NCBI GenBank assembly: GCA_951812925.1
Contig: OX638368.1
Location: 9,751,994 to 9,815,993 of the forward strand
DNA from: Calliopum simillimum
Lineage: Eukaryota; Arthropoda; Insecta; Diptera; Lauxaniidae
Direction of reading: 5' to 3'
DNA length: 64,000 nt
How positions within the stretch are numbered: position 1 is the stretch's first letter; every line of letters begins with the position of its first letter. The position numbers and the translations under genes were made by a program. Below, in pieces: positions 1 through 12,729 of the stretch. The notes beneath the pieces are model-generated. The model was not told where the DNA came from, ran no database searches, and worked only from the letters and a program-made list of their open reading frames with translations.

Positions 1-345
1 AAAAAGTTAAAAAACTTGAAAAAATCGAAAAATTTTGAAAAACTTTGCGAAATTCGAAAATCTAAAAATTCTGCGAAAATCGAAAAATTTAGCAAAAAAT
101 ATTGAAGATATCGAAAAATTTTGCGAAACTTTGCTATAAGTCGAAAAGTCATAGAAAAATTAGAAAAATCTGGAGAAAATTGAAAAATTTTTCAGAAAAA
201 AATCTTCAGAAAAATTTTGAGAACATCGACAAATCCTGAGGAAGTCGAGAAAATCGAAAAATCATGAGAAAGTCGAAAAAAATGCGGAAAGTCAAAAAAT
301 CTGGAGAAGTCGAAAAATATTGAGGAAGTCAAAAATATAACCTAT
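1..345. repeat. Degenerate A-rich GAAAAATCG repeat
   Basis: The window opens inside a degenerate short-period repeat built from variants of gaaaaatcgaaaaatttt and gcgaaaatcgaaaaa. Period and sequence drift along the tract, so it is an old simple-sequence array, not a clean satellite. The same motif recurs at about 10150-10505 and, in reverse complement (tttttcgacttt), at about 42440-42600 and 53035-53215. No coding content is seen. Confidence 0.7.
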
Positions 346-414
346 ACAACCAAAAATTTCAATACTCTACACTTTAGGGTATATAAATTTTGGCCAAAAA
401 AAAAACACCCTTGT

Positions 415-935
415 TATTCCCTACACCCAGGGAATATCCACTTTGTAATTCTGTTTGTAACGCAGAGAAGGAGGCGTGGCAGATATAGAAAAGTATATAT
501 ATTCTTGATCAGCGTCACCTCCTGAGTCGATACAGCCATATCCGTCTGTCTAGCTGGCTGGCCGGCCGGGTGGCTGGCTGTGTGTGGAAGTAAATTTTTT
601 GGGAAAATTGAGCAAAATAATTCAATGAAATTTGGTACACTGCCTTCGCCGTCAAAGTTAGCTCGAAGGAAATGAGTAAAATCGGGCAACGGACACGCCT
701 ACCGCCCATACAAAAAACATATTCAAAATGCAACTTAAGTAGTATTTTTCACGACAATGCAACCAAAATACACATAAATACTACGAATCGTAAGCGCAAG
801 CTCTGAGAAAAAACTGAAAAAATTTGGACAAGAGAGCGTGGCACCTTCCATATAAGCAAAAGCTTCAAAACGCTATACTGAAAGCATTTTTTTGAGATTA
901 TCAAACCACTTTTTATCACTTGAGGATATTACGGA
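415..935 (+). repeat. Dispersed repeat family 1, copy 1
   Basis: Over roughly 500 bp this segment matches 32930-33400 in the same orientation. Shared landmarks in order are cagggaatatccactttgta / cagggtatattcaccttgta, cgcagagaaggaggcgtgg, a gagtcgatacagccat block, a GGCTGG-rich run, a gcaaaataattca block, ccacgcctaccg and gggcgtggcacctcccata. The shared block order shows one interspersed repeat. The opening (gggtatatt) and the gagtcgat...ccgtctgtc module resemble widespread fly repeats seen near retrotransposon ends, but I cannot assign a class. The open frames inside are artefacts of the repeat. Confidence 0.75.
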
Positions 936-2570
936 AAAACAAAACACGGAACTTGAAATTTTTATAGTAATGCAAGTTAAAGACTTTGTGGTAGGCTACA
1001 GGCCGAAGTTTATTTTTACTAACTTCCTAATATTTCCTCATTTTCGTGGGGTGAATTCTTAACGTATATAAAAACTAAACTGGAATAGAAATTCAACATT
1101 TTTGAAAATTAAAATAGACATTTGAAAACTTTGATAAGATCCAACGATAGTATTTAAAATTGGGATACATAATCATATCCTAACTAAATTTCTATTAAAA
1201 ATGGAATGCAACGCTTTTGATTCTAATATGCATAATTACTTTGTCATCAGCATAAACTATACAGTTAGATATAATTATATACCATCTTTTAAAATTTAAT
1301 TATCAACTTTGACATTGCACATCTATTCTTATAATAATAATGATAAATAAAACAACATAAGCACTATAGTTGCTAATATTTCTAGAAGTCTCGTGTCTCT
1401 ACCAGACATTAACATATGACCTTAAATCATTCACGATGCTTTTAGCGTTCATATAAATAAATTTACTTCCTAAACGTAACAAAATAAAATTTCCGATTTT
1501 CATTCATAAAAATTTAATTTAAATACAAATGTTCACAAACCAAACATACATAACTAATTGAATATTGTAATAAAAATTTGAATTTCAAATCGAAATCATA
1601 GTAGGCGCATCATCTGTTTTGCTACAAATCAATCAGTGGCAGCATTTGTTGATTATCGTTCTGTGCAGCGCAGCATTTGCATTTTCTAGGTCAACAGCAT
1701 ATGAATTTAAATGAGGCGTTCACAAATTCACTGTGTAATACAGCAACAAGTTGTTGTTTGAACATTAAAAAAAAAAAATAAGTATAACAATAAATAAAAG
1801 ATCGTTGATCTCTAAAAATATAATATTAGTAAAATAAATACAAATAAAATAATGTAAATGTTTAAATGTTCGTCAACATTATAAAGTGTAGCACAAAAGA
1901 ACGTGGGTGTTCGAACATATTGTAAGTTAATTGTTTACATGGCGGGAACTACAAGCTGCAACAAAGTTGTTCCTTTTTTTTCAAAGCTTATTTTTAAGTT
2001 CATTAAGTCATCAAAAGTGTGTAGGCTTCTGAAAATATGACAGCTACGTGGAATAATAGCAACTGACAGGTTACTGCAAGTAAAACAAATTAACACCTCA
2101 ATGGTTAGAGTCTTTTTTGCTGAAACTGTCAGAGGCAATGAATTAATTTACAATTTATTCGAAAATTTATATGAAATTCTCTAAAAATAGTGCAGCTTAT
2201 GGAGACTTAAGATCCAGAAATATTTGTGCTAGGTGAAGCAAAAGTAATGTCATAATGTAAGCTGGTTGCTATTTGATTAAACATGCAAAAATTGGCCTCC
2301 GTTTCTAATAAAAGCTTACACGAAGGTGTCAGATAGACGACGTTAAGTTGAAAAACAAGATTTTACCCTATTTTGATTATAAGCATTTTTCTTGAGGAAA
2401 GCATTTTAGACGTGGAAAAATCATATTATTCTTTCCAAATTTTTCATTAATTTATTTTCAATTGTGCTGAACATATTAGCTTTTTCTCAAATTCCATTCA
2501 ATCTTTTCAGCCAAAGAAAAAGATTTGTTTGAACTTTGCCGAAATTCAAACTGAGGCCTTCTTAAAAAAA
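936..2570. other. AT-rich stretch, no feature recognised
   Basis: No credible coding frame, repeat pair or terminal inverted repeat was seen. There are poly-A runs and short TAA/TAT simple sequence only. Confidence 0.5.
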
Positions 2571-2579
2571 AAGCCTATG

Positions 2580-2650
2580 CTAACAGGTGATTGAACCTAC
2601 GACTTTTACGTTATTAGTTATTGCTCTAACTAGCTAAGCTAATGCGAGTT
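2580..2650 (-). repeat. tRNA-like Pol III unit (SINE head relic)
   Basis: On the minus strand the order is a tRNA A-box-like segment (tagcttagctagttagagc, about 2644-2624), a spacer, then a B-box-like segment (taggttcaatcac, about 2600-2587). A run of ten Ts follows about 20 nt downstream (ttttttttttaagaagg), as expected of a Pol III terminator. The T arm does not pair cleanly, so this is a tRNA-derived relic and not a working tRNA gene. It belongs with the other tRNA-like units at 45.7-47.3 kb and 53.5-54.2 kb. Confidence 0.55.
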
Positions 2651-2659
2651 GATGCTTAG

Positions 2660-3940
2660 CGTTTTTCTAAGCAATGTATGCATATTCATCATTCTTTTTT
2701 CCCTCTTTCATCCTTCATATCTGAAATTTAGAGAGCACATTGGAGAAACATTTTGTTGTTGGACAGCTGGGACCGTTTCCGAAGTAAATTTCCAAAGATT
2801 GAGCTGTGACAAGATTTATAAATCTAGTCGTTAAGTCCTACCCACATATGATCTATTTATTTGCAGCTCAGTGGATACATTAAAAAGTGGGATTGTTATA
2901 TTTGGGTCAAAGAAAGATGTTTTCCTTAAACCGTGACGGTGATGATCCACCATAATGGTTTAACTTTTGTGGGCGAAATTGCATGCCATGGAACAATATT
3001 ATTGTTTCAACAAGATGCCATGTCGCAGAGCCAACATTAATTTTATTACTTGAGAGGCTCTTGTGACGAAACATTGATTTACAAAATAACAATATCAATT
3101 GGCAACTTAGATCATGCGATTTGACAACGCCAGCAACATTTCAGCAATATGAGTAACTTAAGACCAAAGCGACGAGCTAATAAAAGATTATTGGTGAAAT
3201 AATTGAACAATGATGCCAGAATCTTATTCAAAATTTTGGCAAACGGATTGATATATGCCAATGAAGTCATTTTAAGCATTAGCTCAACAATATTTTTCAT
3301 TTCATTAGTATTATACAAGCAAAAAACAGTCAATAAACTTACTTCATCAATATTTTTTCTCATCTAATTGTTATCGAACAATATAATATACACACATTAT
3401 TAAATAGAGAAATCAAAATGATTTTAATGTATATAATTACAAAATTTAATGCTGTTTAAATTTGCATTAAAATTACATTTGCGTGCACATTAAATTTGAA
3501 AATTTCTTACAATAATTTTACACTTAACTTACATTTAACCCATGCTGTGTACATACACGTACTTGTGCTAATAAATAATATACAACAATTGGAATATTTA
3601 CATGTGCTATTTGTATACATATTTTAGTGAAAATTTATTGCTACATTGTTTCACCTTTGCTGTTGAAATTATTCAATGGAATTCTTTTTTTTTTTTTTTT
3701 GCTCTCTGACATATAAATTTTCCACAGCTGATTGGACATACATCGTTTTCAGCTACAAATTATTTTAAAGTTTATTTTAATAAAAATTTTCCTTTCAAGT
3801 TTATTTACATACCAAATATAAAAATGTTTGTTACGCGCTGTACTTTTAGTGTTGTACATCTTGTAATTGTAAATTGTGCTGTAATATTGTTTAAATTACA
3901 TATAATAAGTTTAATGCCTAAAGCAAAGTATTCTGGAATA
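2660..3940. other. AT-rich stretch, no feature recognised
   Basis: Nothing beyond T-rich runs (for example 3686-3702) and scattered short chance frames is seen. The 83-codon minus frame at 3112-3363 has no recognisable motif. Confidence 0.45.
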
Positions 3941-3949
3941 GATATGCTC

Positions 3950-4215
3950 ATACAAGGTGAAAATATCAAAATTTGGCCCGCTTACGAAAAAAGTGTACTG
4001 GGCAAAAAATGCTTAGAATCGTCAGATTTTTTTAGATTTTTTTTTTTTGAAACTTTTTTTTTTGAATAATTTTTGAGAATTTTTTTTTTTAACTTTCCAA
4101 AGAACTGTCAAAAAATTTCACACTTATTTCCTTGATGATTCTAAGCATTTTATGCCTAGTACACTTTTTTCGTAAGATGCTTTCCTCTTGAGTAAAAAAA
4201 AATTTTTTTCACCAA
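3950..4215. repeat. Palindromic hairpin-core element, copy 1
   Basis: This is an imperfect palindrome. The left arm runs ggtgaaaat, cttacgaaaaaagtgtac, aaaaaatgcttagaatc; the right arm is the reverse complement, gattctaagcattttatgcc, gtacacttttttcgtaag, ctcttgagtaaaa. The centre is T-rich. The same core (ttacgaaaaaagtg, aaatgcttagaat, then gtgtgaatttttt) is found at 29995-30165, 38730-38990 and 41850-42105. An 81-codon frame at 3824-4069 overlaps the left arm and ends in a poly-Phe run, so it is not a gene. Confidence 0.65.
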
Positions 4216-4599
4216 GAAATATTTTTTTTATAAAAACAACACTTCAAAGGGACCAGTAACTTAGATTTATCACTTTACAAACTTTAGTGTAAGCTATAAA
4301 TTTTTGAAAAAACACCCTTTTCATGAAAATGACTAAAACCCCAACTTCAACACCCAGTGTTTCAACAACAAATGGTACTAGAACCAAATCCTTCCGGATT
4401 GTTGTTCTTGCACACCAGATCTACAATATTGCCAAATTTGAGCGAAATCGGATAAAAAAAATGTTTGAGCTGATACACCTAGCGTGGATTGCTTCATATA
4501 CATAAGTTTGTATAGAAAATGGTACTCAATTCTACAAAACATATGTTTATAAATACATGTTCAGTATGCCTACGCTGTTAAACCCTAATCTCATTTTGT

Positions 4600-6048
4600 G
4601 TCGCTGCCCTTCTAGTAGCAAGCGGTACCACCAGTCAGGGCATTTTTTTGCTAGGGCAAGAGCATTAGGCTCTAATTCCTAATTTCTGTTGTTGCTGTCT
4701 TATTTGTTGAATTGCTCATCTCGTCTCAATTGCTGCATAATCGTTGATATGACGTGATTAATTTAATTCCAGGAGTCTTTGCCTAGCGGCATATGTTGAA
4801 CAATACTGACATAAGTTACCTCTTCACCCGTTATATTCTCTAGCACTTGTCTGGGCGTAATGAACCTTACGCAGCGAGAAACTGAGTGAGATAATAATTT
4901 GGCTCTCCATGTCTCCGCTTCAGCCACATTTCAATCAAATGGATCAGATTTTAAGTACACCGCCCTTTTGTTGATGTTTGCCATCTTTGTTGCCACTGTG
5001 TGGATAGATCTAAATCAACTACTGCTATGCGATCTCGGTCGAAGCAACTTTGCCGACGCAGGTCCCGTAATCACCGATCTTTTTGCTTTCAAGTCAACCG
5101 GAAGTCGACCCGCAATCACATTGGTAGCTATCTCAGACACTCTTCGGAAAGCACAGCAAACTCTCAATGAGGCTAGCCTGTGTTTTGCTACCATTGTTTT
5201 AATATATGATGTAAAGCTAGTTGATGAATACCATATTGGCGCTCAATAAATCATAATTGAACTTGAAACTGAAGCCAATAGTTTTATAACTGCTTTCTTT
5301 GGCCCACTAATATTTGGCACTATATTGGCGACAGCCGATCCCATGCGTACAGCCTTGTTACCAGCTGCTATGAGATGCTCTCTAAAATTAAGCCTGTGGT
5401 TCAGCAGGATTCCCAAGCACATGATTGTGGGACGTAGCACTACTTATAACATGACCCCCAATTCAAATTTCCAGCGATTCAACCTTTTTCCTATTACTCA
5501 AAAGAATCGCTTCTATTTTGTGCTCAGCCAGTTGCAAGCTCATTGATTGTAGCCATGTTTGAACATTCAATATTGTGGTGCTGCACTTTTTGGCAAGTTC
5601 AGTGGTGTATTTGGCTACTGCTATAATTGCAATATCATCAGCATACCCAACAATGTCCACTCCGCTTGGTTTTCAACCCCAAGAATCCTATCATACATGC
5701 AATTCCATAAATTAAGGCCCAGTACTGAACCTTGCGGAACTACTGCAATCACTGGGTAAGTTCTTGAGCCATATCCGAATCATAAACGAGAATCCTTTCC
5801 AAAAAGTAACTTTTCATCATATTCATTAGATAAGTGGGTGCCTCCATATTTATAAGAAAATCTATTGCAGCACTCCACTCAGCTGTGTAAGAAGCATTCT
5901 TAAGATCTAATGTCACTACTGCGCAGTATTTTTTCGACCATCCTCTCCACCGTGTTCCTTCAAGTGCCAGCCGGGCTATGCTGCAGACTTTTGAAATAGC
6001 ATCGTTTGTGCTGCGGCCTCTTCTGAATCCGTATTGCATGTCTGATAA
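4600..6048 (-). pseudogene. R1/Jockey-like non-LTR reverse transcriptase relic
   Basis: Minus-strand ORF2 remnant broken by frameshifts and stops. In coding order: LSDMQYGFRRGRSTNDAI (from about 6048), a motif-A-like segment VVTLDLKNA with the first catalytic Asp at about 5907, an SYFLERILVYD segment, the catalytic YADD box at about 5645-5634 (VGYADDIAII), LGILLNHRLNFREHL (about 5414-5370), a thumb-like run ending RLPVDLKAKRS (about 5130-5065), and a C-terminal KRRHGEPNYYLTQFL segment near 4900-4860. This order and the HGE-YYLTQFL tail are typical of R1/LOA/Jockey-group ORF2 proteins. No endonuclease domain is visible, so the copy is 5'-truncated. The frame is interrupted at codon LSDMQ by the foldback element at 6049-6679, and the sequence across the junction (GPNG then LSDMQ) rejoins in frame. 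Dead copy. The exact clade is uncertain. Confidence 0.8.
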
Positions 6049-6679
6049 CACAGGTTTACAAAAAAAAAAAAAAATGTCATGGCGTTTTGACCAGACTATG
6101 TGTTTCCTAGGGACTTTGACGTTCTGAATCCGAATTCCGGGTCTGTTTTTTTCCAGAACGTTTGAGAAAAAATATTTCAAGGTCATAATATGACCATATT
6201 ATGGAGGTCATGTGTCGTTTAGTGATGAATTCGCTAAAATTATCATTGATCAAAACGGGTATCTCGGACCTAGTTTCGGAGATATAGCCATCGGAAGATT
6301 CGGATATATCTTCATATAACACCAATATTTTTCGAATTCATTCAGGGGTTCCTTACTTACAGCGGTTTTCATAGAAGATATATATTCTGATCTTCCGATG
6401 GCTATATCTCCGAAACTAGGTCCTAGATACCCTTTTTGATCACATATTCTTTTTATGACCTAAGAGTTCAATGATTAAAAATTAATTTCAGAATTTTAGC
6501 GAATTTATCACTAAACGACACATGAACCCCATTTTGACCTCCATATGATCTTGAAATCTTTTTTCTCAGACGTTTTGGGGAAAAAAGGACCCGGGATTTG
6601 GATTCAGAACGTCAAACTTCCTAGGAAACACATAGTCTGGCCATGACGTTTTTTTTTTTTTTTTTTTTGTAAACCTGTG
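6049..6679. mobile_element. 631-bp foldback element with TAA duplication
   Basis: Near-complete palindrome. It starts CACAGGTTTACAAAAAAA and ends TTTTTTTGTAAACCTGTG, flanked by TAA at 6046-6048 and 6680-6682. The arms share internal blocks such as gtctggtcaaaac / gttttgaccagac variants, gacgttctgaatccg, cactaaacgacacatga and ccgatggctatatctccgaaac, meeting near 6364. It sits inside the reverse transcriptase relic. Removing it with one TAA restores the reading frame, which fixes its boundaries. No transposase is encoded. CAC ends and a 3-bp duplication would suit a CACTA/CMC-type or PIF/Harbinger-type non-autonomous element; I cannot choose between them. Confidence 0.85.
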
Positions 6680-6689
6680 TAATCCATTG

Positions 6690-8495
6690 GGACCTTTTTT
6701 TTCCTTGTGTGCTCGAATGTTTTATTTTTCATTGTTTATGTGCTCGAAAAATTGTAGCCGACTGCAACACTTAAGTTTTTTTATCCGCGTGCGCATGTCT
6801 GTTTTAGACAATAAGTTAGTGAGCGATTAAACTGATTTACGGCTTTCTTAAAAATTATGTCAAATTATTTAATTATACTAAGGGCGTAATTATCTGACCA
6901 CATCAATGAAAAACCACATACGAAAAGAGTCATGAAAAGATTTAATCTTCCTAAATTTTCTTTTGAAAATAATTTATTATTTACTTACGTATAAAAATAT
7001 GTAATAATTTATTTTCAAAGCAATCATTTTACATTTACGTGACCACAGGAGATAAATTTTTTTGCTTTTTTTTCGGTTTTTTACACAAGAAAGTTGATGT
7101 AAACTTGTTAAATAAGACGCAAAAAATTTTAGTCATGTTATCTATGCATATATACGACGGGGTTAGGGAAATTTTGCTTTAAGTTAATTTTTCTGTACAG
7201 CCCAAGAACTGTCCTTGAGTCTGAAAATTTCATAATTTTTATTTATTTATTTATTTTAGTATTTTACTTTCATGATTTTTGATTTTTATATTCAGCACTG
7301 CCTACAATCTTTCCAAGAAACTACATGTTATGAACAACTCGACAGCACCGATTGATACTTGCATTGCTTTCTGTATATTCTTTCTGTTCAATTTTCGCAG
7401 TATTGTCTTGTAAGGTTAAATTTCATTTTTTACGATCATGTTGACAGAAAAATAATATCATTGGCAGCTCTTACCCAAAAAGTCACATTAAATCCCATGG
7501 TTTCCAATATATAAAAGAACAAGTTGACAAGTTTCACTTCAAAGTCGCATGATTAATAAATCGTCATATAAATTAAAGAAATATTTAAATTTTCACACTT
7601 CTTCTCAAGGATGATCTGCTCTCATTAGCGACGCGTGCAATGGCACCATACTTAGTAACGTGTGCTATTTTCAGGCTCTTCTCTCAAAAATGATGGCATA
7701 CATTTCATGGTCTAAGATTTTTCGCTTCCTGTTCAAAATACGCAAAATTTACAAAACACGCGTGCATTCAATATATAGATGGAGGTAATAATCGAAACAT
7801 AAATGAATGTTATTGTTTCATTGTATAAATATTTTGCTTATATGATACAGCCTCTACCTTCGTATTCAATTAACATACAATTATATGGTACAAGTACAAC
7901 AAAAGCAGCAAAAATCACAAAACATTTTCTCACATGATATATGATTATTTTAAGCAAACAAAAAAAAAAATTACAATAAGGAAAAAATTTTAACAAAAAG
8001 AAATATTTCCATTAAATTGAAGATGACTTTTTCTTGAAAAACTTTTTCACTTGAATGCCTACTTCAGCTTTGACAAGAGGGAAATGTATATTAGTGGTAT
8101 TTCAATATTTTTTTTTTTTTTTTCTTAAAATAAAATATTTTTATATCAATTCTTGCGAATTTTTTTATGTGCACTCGTATTTTATGTGTCATTTTATTAC
8201 ACTTAATTCCGCATATATTTCTGTAGTAATTTTTGAAATAAACCCGCTGTGCGAGACACATCAAAGGCAACTTTCGGTGTGATGGCACACAGCACATATG
8301 CCAACATTCGTAGCATTTCAAGAATAAATTTTGCAGTAAATTAAAAAGCTACTTCAGTCCCTTGTACATACTTTTATATATCTAATTGATATAGAAATTT
8401 GAATGGCAAAAAAAAAAATATGGTTCCTTACACTCAGCATCAAGCGCATAATTCAATGCCAGTAGAAATACTGTTTTTTGCCTTAAATTTATTAA
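6690..8495. other. AT-rich stretch, no feature recognised
   Basis: No coding or repeat structure could be supported. Long T and A runs (7240-7260, 7960-7972, 8107-8124) explain the low-complexity frames called across 8055-8321. Confidence 0.5.
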
Positions 8496-8504
8496 TGACA
8501 AGCA

Positions 8505-8765
8505 TTTCCCAGTGTGCGTTGCTACACCTTGTTTTGTGCAGAGGGTGGAGCATCACCAAATTTTTCAGAGGGTGTAAATTGTTCCGATACAATTTATATA
8601 TGCATCAAATCTCATCTATGTGCGTTAAATAGTTTCAGAGATATGACAAAATTTTTTTAAGAGCTTGGGTTCTCTTTTTTAATGGGAATTATTTATCCTG
8701 GTACTCCTAATACATATACCAAATCTTACTAATATCCGATAAATATTTTCCGAGATATGATTAAT
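8505..8765 (-). repeat. Dispersed repeat family 2, copy 1
   Basis: The reverse complement of this segment matches 35665-35882 block by block: catatctcggaaaatattt, agatttggtatatgtatta, catatctctgaaactattta, cacatagatgaga and a terminal aacgcacactggg. The repeated gagatttggtat / tctctgaaactattta theme is common in insect interspersed repeats. No protein is encoded. Confidence 0.7.
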
Positions 8766-8779
8766 TAATTTTTTTTTTT

Positions 8780-10145
8780 GGGCGTGACGTCGCCCACCTT
8801 TTCTCCGAAGTTTTCCTGTTTTTGCCAAAATACCACCTTCCACCGCAGTATATTGTTGTACTATCTCAAATAATGCTCGCGTAATATAATTTTGAGAACC
8901 TTGCTCGTATAAGAGGTATCACGATCTTTTGTCTGAGTTCCCTAAGATTATGCTCCAAGCTCGGCCTTACATTTTTGAGCATTAGTAGGTATGTATTTTG
9001 GTTGCTTTCCATTACAAAGTGATCTTTAAACAGTGTCAATTAATTATGGGCGGTGGGCGTGTTCTTTGACCAATTTCACATACAAACTTTTATCGAATTA
9101 TCTTGCTTCCAAAAAATATTAAAATATTTTCCACATGAACATGGTTGCATAGACTCAGGAAGTGACGATGATCATGAATATATGAGTGAATGTCAGGAAA
9201 TACCGTAATTTCGGGGTATGAAAATTTGATTTGAAAAGTTGTTGAAATGTCCAGTAACCTGTCGTTGCAGGATTGTAAGTAGTCTGAAAAACCCCTGAAA
9301 TTTACACGACACCTCCCATATAATTTCCCATATATTTTCCAGCACTAGAAATAAAAATAACCCAAAATCGTGACGAAGGGGACACATGACGTATGGGACA
9401 TATCATGAATAATTGAATATTATGCACACAAAACAAATCGCCAACTCTTGCTACCGGGCACAATCGACTAAGTTTGCCAGACTCTTCACTCCTCAATGAT
9501 GTTGCACCAAAAAAATTCCACTTCTCCCCAAAATTTTTATCATGATGGAGAAGACATCGACTTTTTTCCCGTACTTTTGTCAATTTGTTTCAACCGGAGC
9601 GAGTACATTGGGAGAGAATCCCTCTGTTAGGCTTGGTTTCTGTGTTGATGGATTTGAAAAAAACTCGGCGATTAAGCCTTCCAACTCTAAAGCGGCGGAA
9701 TAACCACGGTAATTTAGAATTACCAACGGAATATGGAAAATGCGTCGGGCAATACTGATAATGTAAAAAAGCATCTGTCCTTATGGAACTTAAATATGTC
9801 CACATGCAGAATATCAGTGGAATATTGTATTTGGCTAAGTCGAGCGTAGAAAAAGCTTGGTTGGCAAAAACACCATGACGCAGGGGACATTTTGGTAATT
9901 TTCATGCGATTAAACTTCACCAAGAATTCTGTTTGATTCCGGGATGTATATGCATTAATAAAAATGTTAATTTTGAAACAATGTCATGGTGGGATGGCCG
10001 AAGTTTTGCTTAAACGGCGATATACACCAGTCAGACAGGTGTTTTTCGGCATTTCGTGACATTCATCCATATATGGATTTCTATACCTGCTACGTTTTTT
10101 CCCTGTGTTACAAACGGTGAATATACGCTGCGAGTATAAAAATTG
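8780..10145. other. Unique-looking stretch without recognised gene
   Basis: Several overlapping minus-strand frames of 64-93 codons lie at 9193-9923, but none shows a recognisable motif and they overlap in different frames. A short direct repeat, gacgaaggggaca (about 9375) and gacgcaggggaca (about 9876), is the only internal structure noticed. Confidence 0.4.
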
Positions 10146-10149
10146 TTAA

Positions 10150-10505
10150 TATCAAAAAAATTTTGAGAAAGTCAAAACATTTAGAGAAAAATATTGAAAA
10201 AATCGAATAACGTTCAAGAATATTGAAGAATGTTGCGAAAATCGAAAAATTTTTAAAAATTTTAATATTATTTGAAATATTACGAAAAGTTTGAAAAAAT
10301 AATCTGAATGCGAAGAGTTATGAGAAATTCGGAAAATGATGAAAGATTCATAAATTGATGAAAATTTCGGAAAAATTATTAAAAATCCGAAAAGTAATGA
10401 TATTTCGAAAAAAGTATGTTGAATTCTAAAAATTCCGAAAAATTAGAAGAATTATGAATAGTTTCGAAAATGATGTTAAACTCAAAAAACTATGAAAAGT
10501 TCGAA
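10150..10505. repeat. Degenerate A-rich GAAAAATCG repeat
   Basis: Second tract of the drifted gaaaaatcgaaaaat / gaaaaattcggaaaa motif that also opens the window. Units near 10420 become ttccgaaaaattag, showing heavy divergence. Confidence 0.65.
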
Positions 10506-10509
10506 AAAA

Positions 10510-12620
10510 TTTGTCGCAAATAAACGTTTAATTTTGGCTTCCTGCCACACTCCTGGCACTTTTATATTAGACAATATATTTAAAACTATCGATCTTTTGC
10601 AAAGCATCTTATCTTTTCAATGCATTTCAGATGATATTTCGGTCGATGATATCGACGAAATCTTTACTGAATGATAATGCAAAACGAAAGTGTGCTTGTT
10701 ATTTCCGAATAAGTGGTATTTTTTTAGTATTTTCGCGAAGTCTACTAATCTTGAGACATTCATAAGATGTCGAAAACCAATTAAAATTTGCAAAAGTCGA
10801 AAAATATAAAAAATCAGATAGTCAAATTTTTATATCCTCCTATAAATGATCTCATTTCCACTTGGGTAATTCAAAGTATAGCTACACTTTCAAAATTATA
10901 TGAATCAAAGTTTGCGTATGTATGATTTCAACTTTGTGACTCACTGACTGACTGACTGACTACTTCATACAAAGTAATCGCACTTTTGCGCTTCCGCTCA
11001 TCAACGTCTCGCCTATTTCCCTTGTAACTGACTGACTAACTAACTGTCAGTCTAACGAGCTGACACAACTTATTTCACTCATTCATTCATAATTATTGCA
11101 AACCTTTTTTTTTTTTTTGCATGCGCCACACTAAGGACAGCGCACTTTTGTAGAGTTCATAAATTTCCGCGCCAAAATGCTCTCATATTACTATAACTCT
11201 AATGAATACGGTTAAGTGGAACTTTAAAGTGCAAAAATCTCAGGGTGTAGTTAAGCGTCGCTGCCATTGTTGTTGGTTTATATTTACAATTCACACATTT
11301 ATTTATTCAAGTGTAAAAGTTGAAAAAAATTAACACATAACGTGTGAAGGCACACAGCAAATGAGGTAAAGTTTTTATTTGTTTATTTTTCCATCTTTCT
11401 TCTATAATTGGCTTTTTCATGTTTCATTTGGAAAGAAAAAAATCGCTCTTTTTTTATAAAAATTTTTGCGAACTTTGAAAGTAACATAATTTTAGTTGGT
11501 ACCACCACCTACTTTGTTTGCCGTCGTTGTTATATCAACCACCTACGCCATTTTACACATCTTCAAAGTAACGGCGCATTTGCTTGGTATTTACGTTTAC
11601 TTCCTGTCAGCATGGCTAATGTTGCATACATTTGATGCGAACTTCCTTTGGCAATTTAAATTTTCACACAGTCATTTATATGTCAATATACATATTTCTT
11701 CTTTTGTTTCTAATTATGTGTTTTCTTTCTAATGACGTCTTTTATTTTTTTGGTGGAAAACAAAAGTTTTACATACGAAAAAATCAAGTGGAAATAATTA
11801 ATTATTTTGTAATTGTTTGTCAGAAATTTAAGTAGGTTTTCCAAAAAAATTATAATTTAAATGATTTTGTATTCATATATTTTGTTAATAATACAATTTT
11901 TTTTTTTTTTTTTTTTCTAAAGTTATTTCAAAGAACCTAGATATTAAGGTGGGTCAACCTTCCTGCAAAAAAAAAAAAAATATTTTTTGGTAAGATCTTT
12001 CAGAAAATATTTTGAGTCTGTTGAAAACCTTACATGGGCTAGAATTTCTTAGGCTAAGAACACTTAAAATTTTGTAATCACAAATATTGCATCCTAAAAA
12101 TATGCTATTTATTTTGTAATACCTACTTGAACAAATAAAATATGTTGCATTTCATCATCAAGACAGCATACTTTCAGGGTATATGTCAAATGGGTGGTAC
12201 CGAGAGACTCTATTACATTTTTCGGGTCATTAGACTTTGAGCTGGTTGACCAAACAAGTCAATCGCAAATAAAATCTCTAATATGGGGCAAATCGAGTAC
12301 CGCAAAGCTATAAATTTCCCTACCAAGCTAGAAAAAATAATTCAAACCATATCGGATGAAATGTCTTCAATTAACGGTGAATCTTTTCCGAGAAAAACTA
12401 TGTTTTACAAGCGCCATAACCTCTGTACGCAAGGCAAGGACTCATTTAAAGAGGATCTATGGTCAGAACGGTCTATCGAGGTGACCACTAGATAGTATCG
12501 ATTCCCATGCAAAAAAAAAGTTTGTTTTAAGCCGCACATTTTGAAAGCTAATCGGTTTTGATTTTTGAGGAAAAATATAAAAGAAATTATTCCTAAAACT
12601 TTTAAAACTTCAGTACAAAA
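10510..12620. other. AT-rich stretch with GACT microsatellite
   Basis: Contains a (GACT)n microsatellite at about 10938-10962 with a drifted echo (gactgactaactaact) at 11029-11045, and poly-T tracts at 11106-11119 and 11898-11917. The open frames at 11408-11835 are overlapping and Phe-rich without motifs. No gene is recognised. Confidence 0.5.
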
Positions 12621-12624
12621 TATG

Positions 12625-12729
12625 AATCGCACCCTAAAACTATGCAAATTCTTTTTATTTTATGTATTTGCCTTATGTTTTTAATGTCAAATGTTTAAAA
12701 AAAATGTTGCATAGTTTTAGGGGGCGATT
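12625..12729. repeat. Short inverted repeat
   Basis: The 23-nt left arm, aatcgcaccctaaaactatg onward (12625-12647), pairs with ttgcatagttttagggggcg onward (12707-12729) with one or two mismatches around a 59-nt AT-rich loop. It could be the tip of a more diverged foldback element, but longer arms could not be traced by eye. Confidence 0.6.

Noticed and set aside
4899..5249. 116-residue plus-strand frame
   Set aside because: It is antisense to the R1/Jockey-like reverse transcriptase C-terminal region, which is readable on the minus strand.
9193..9923. Cluster of minus-strand frames as a split gene
   Set aside because: Frames overlap in different phases, lack recognisable domains, and no convincing splice chain could be drawn by eye.
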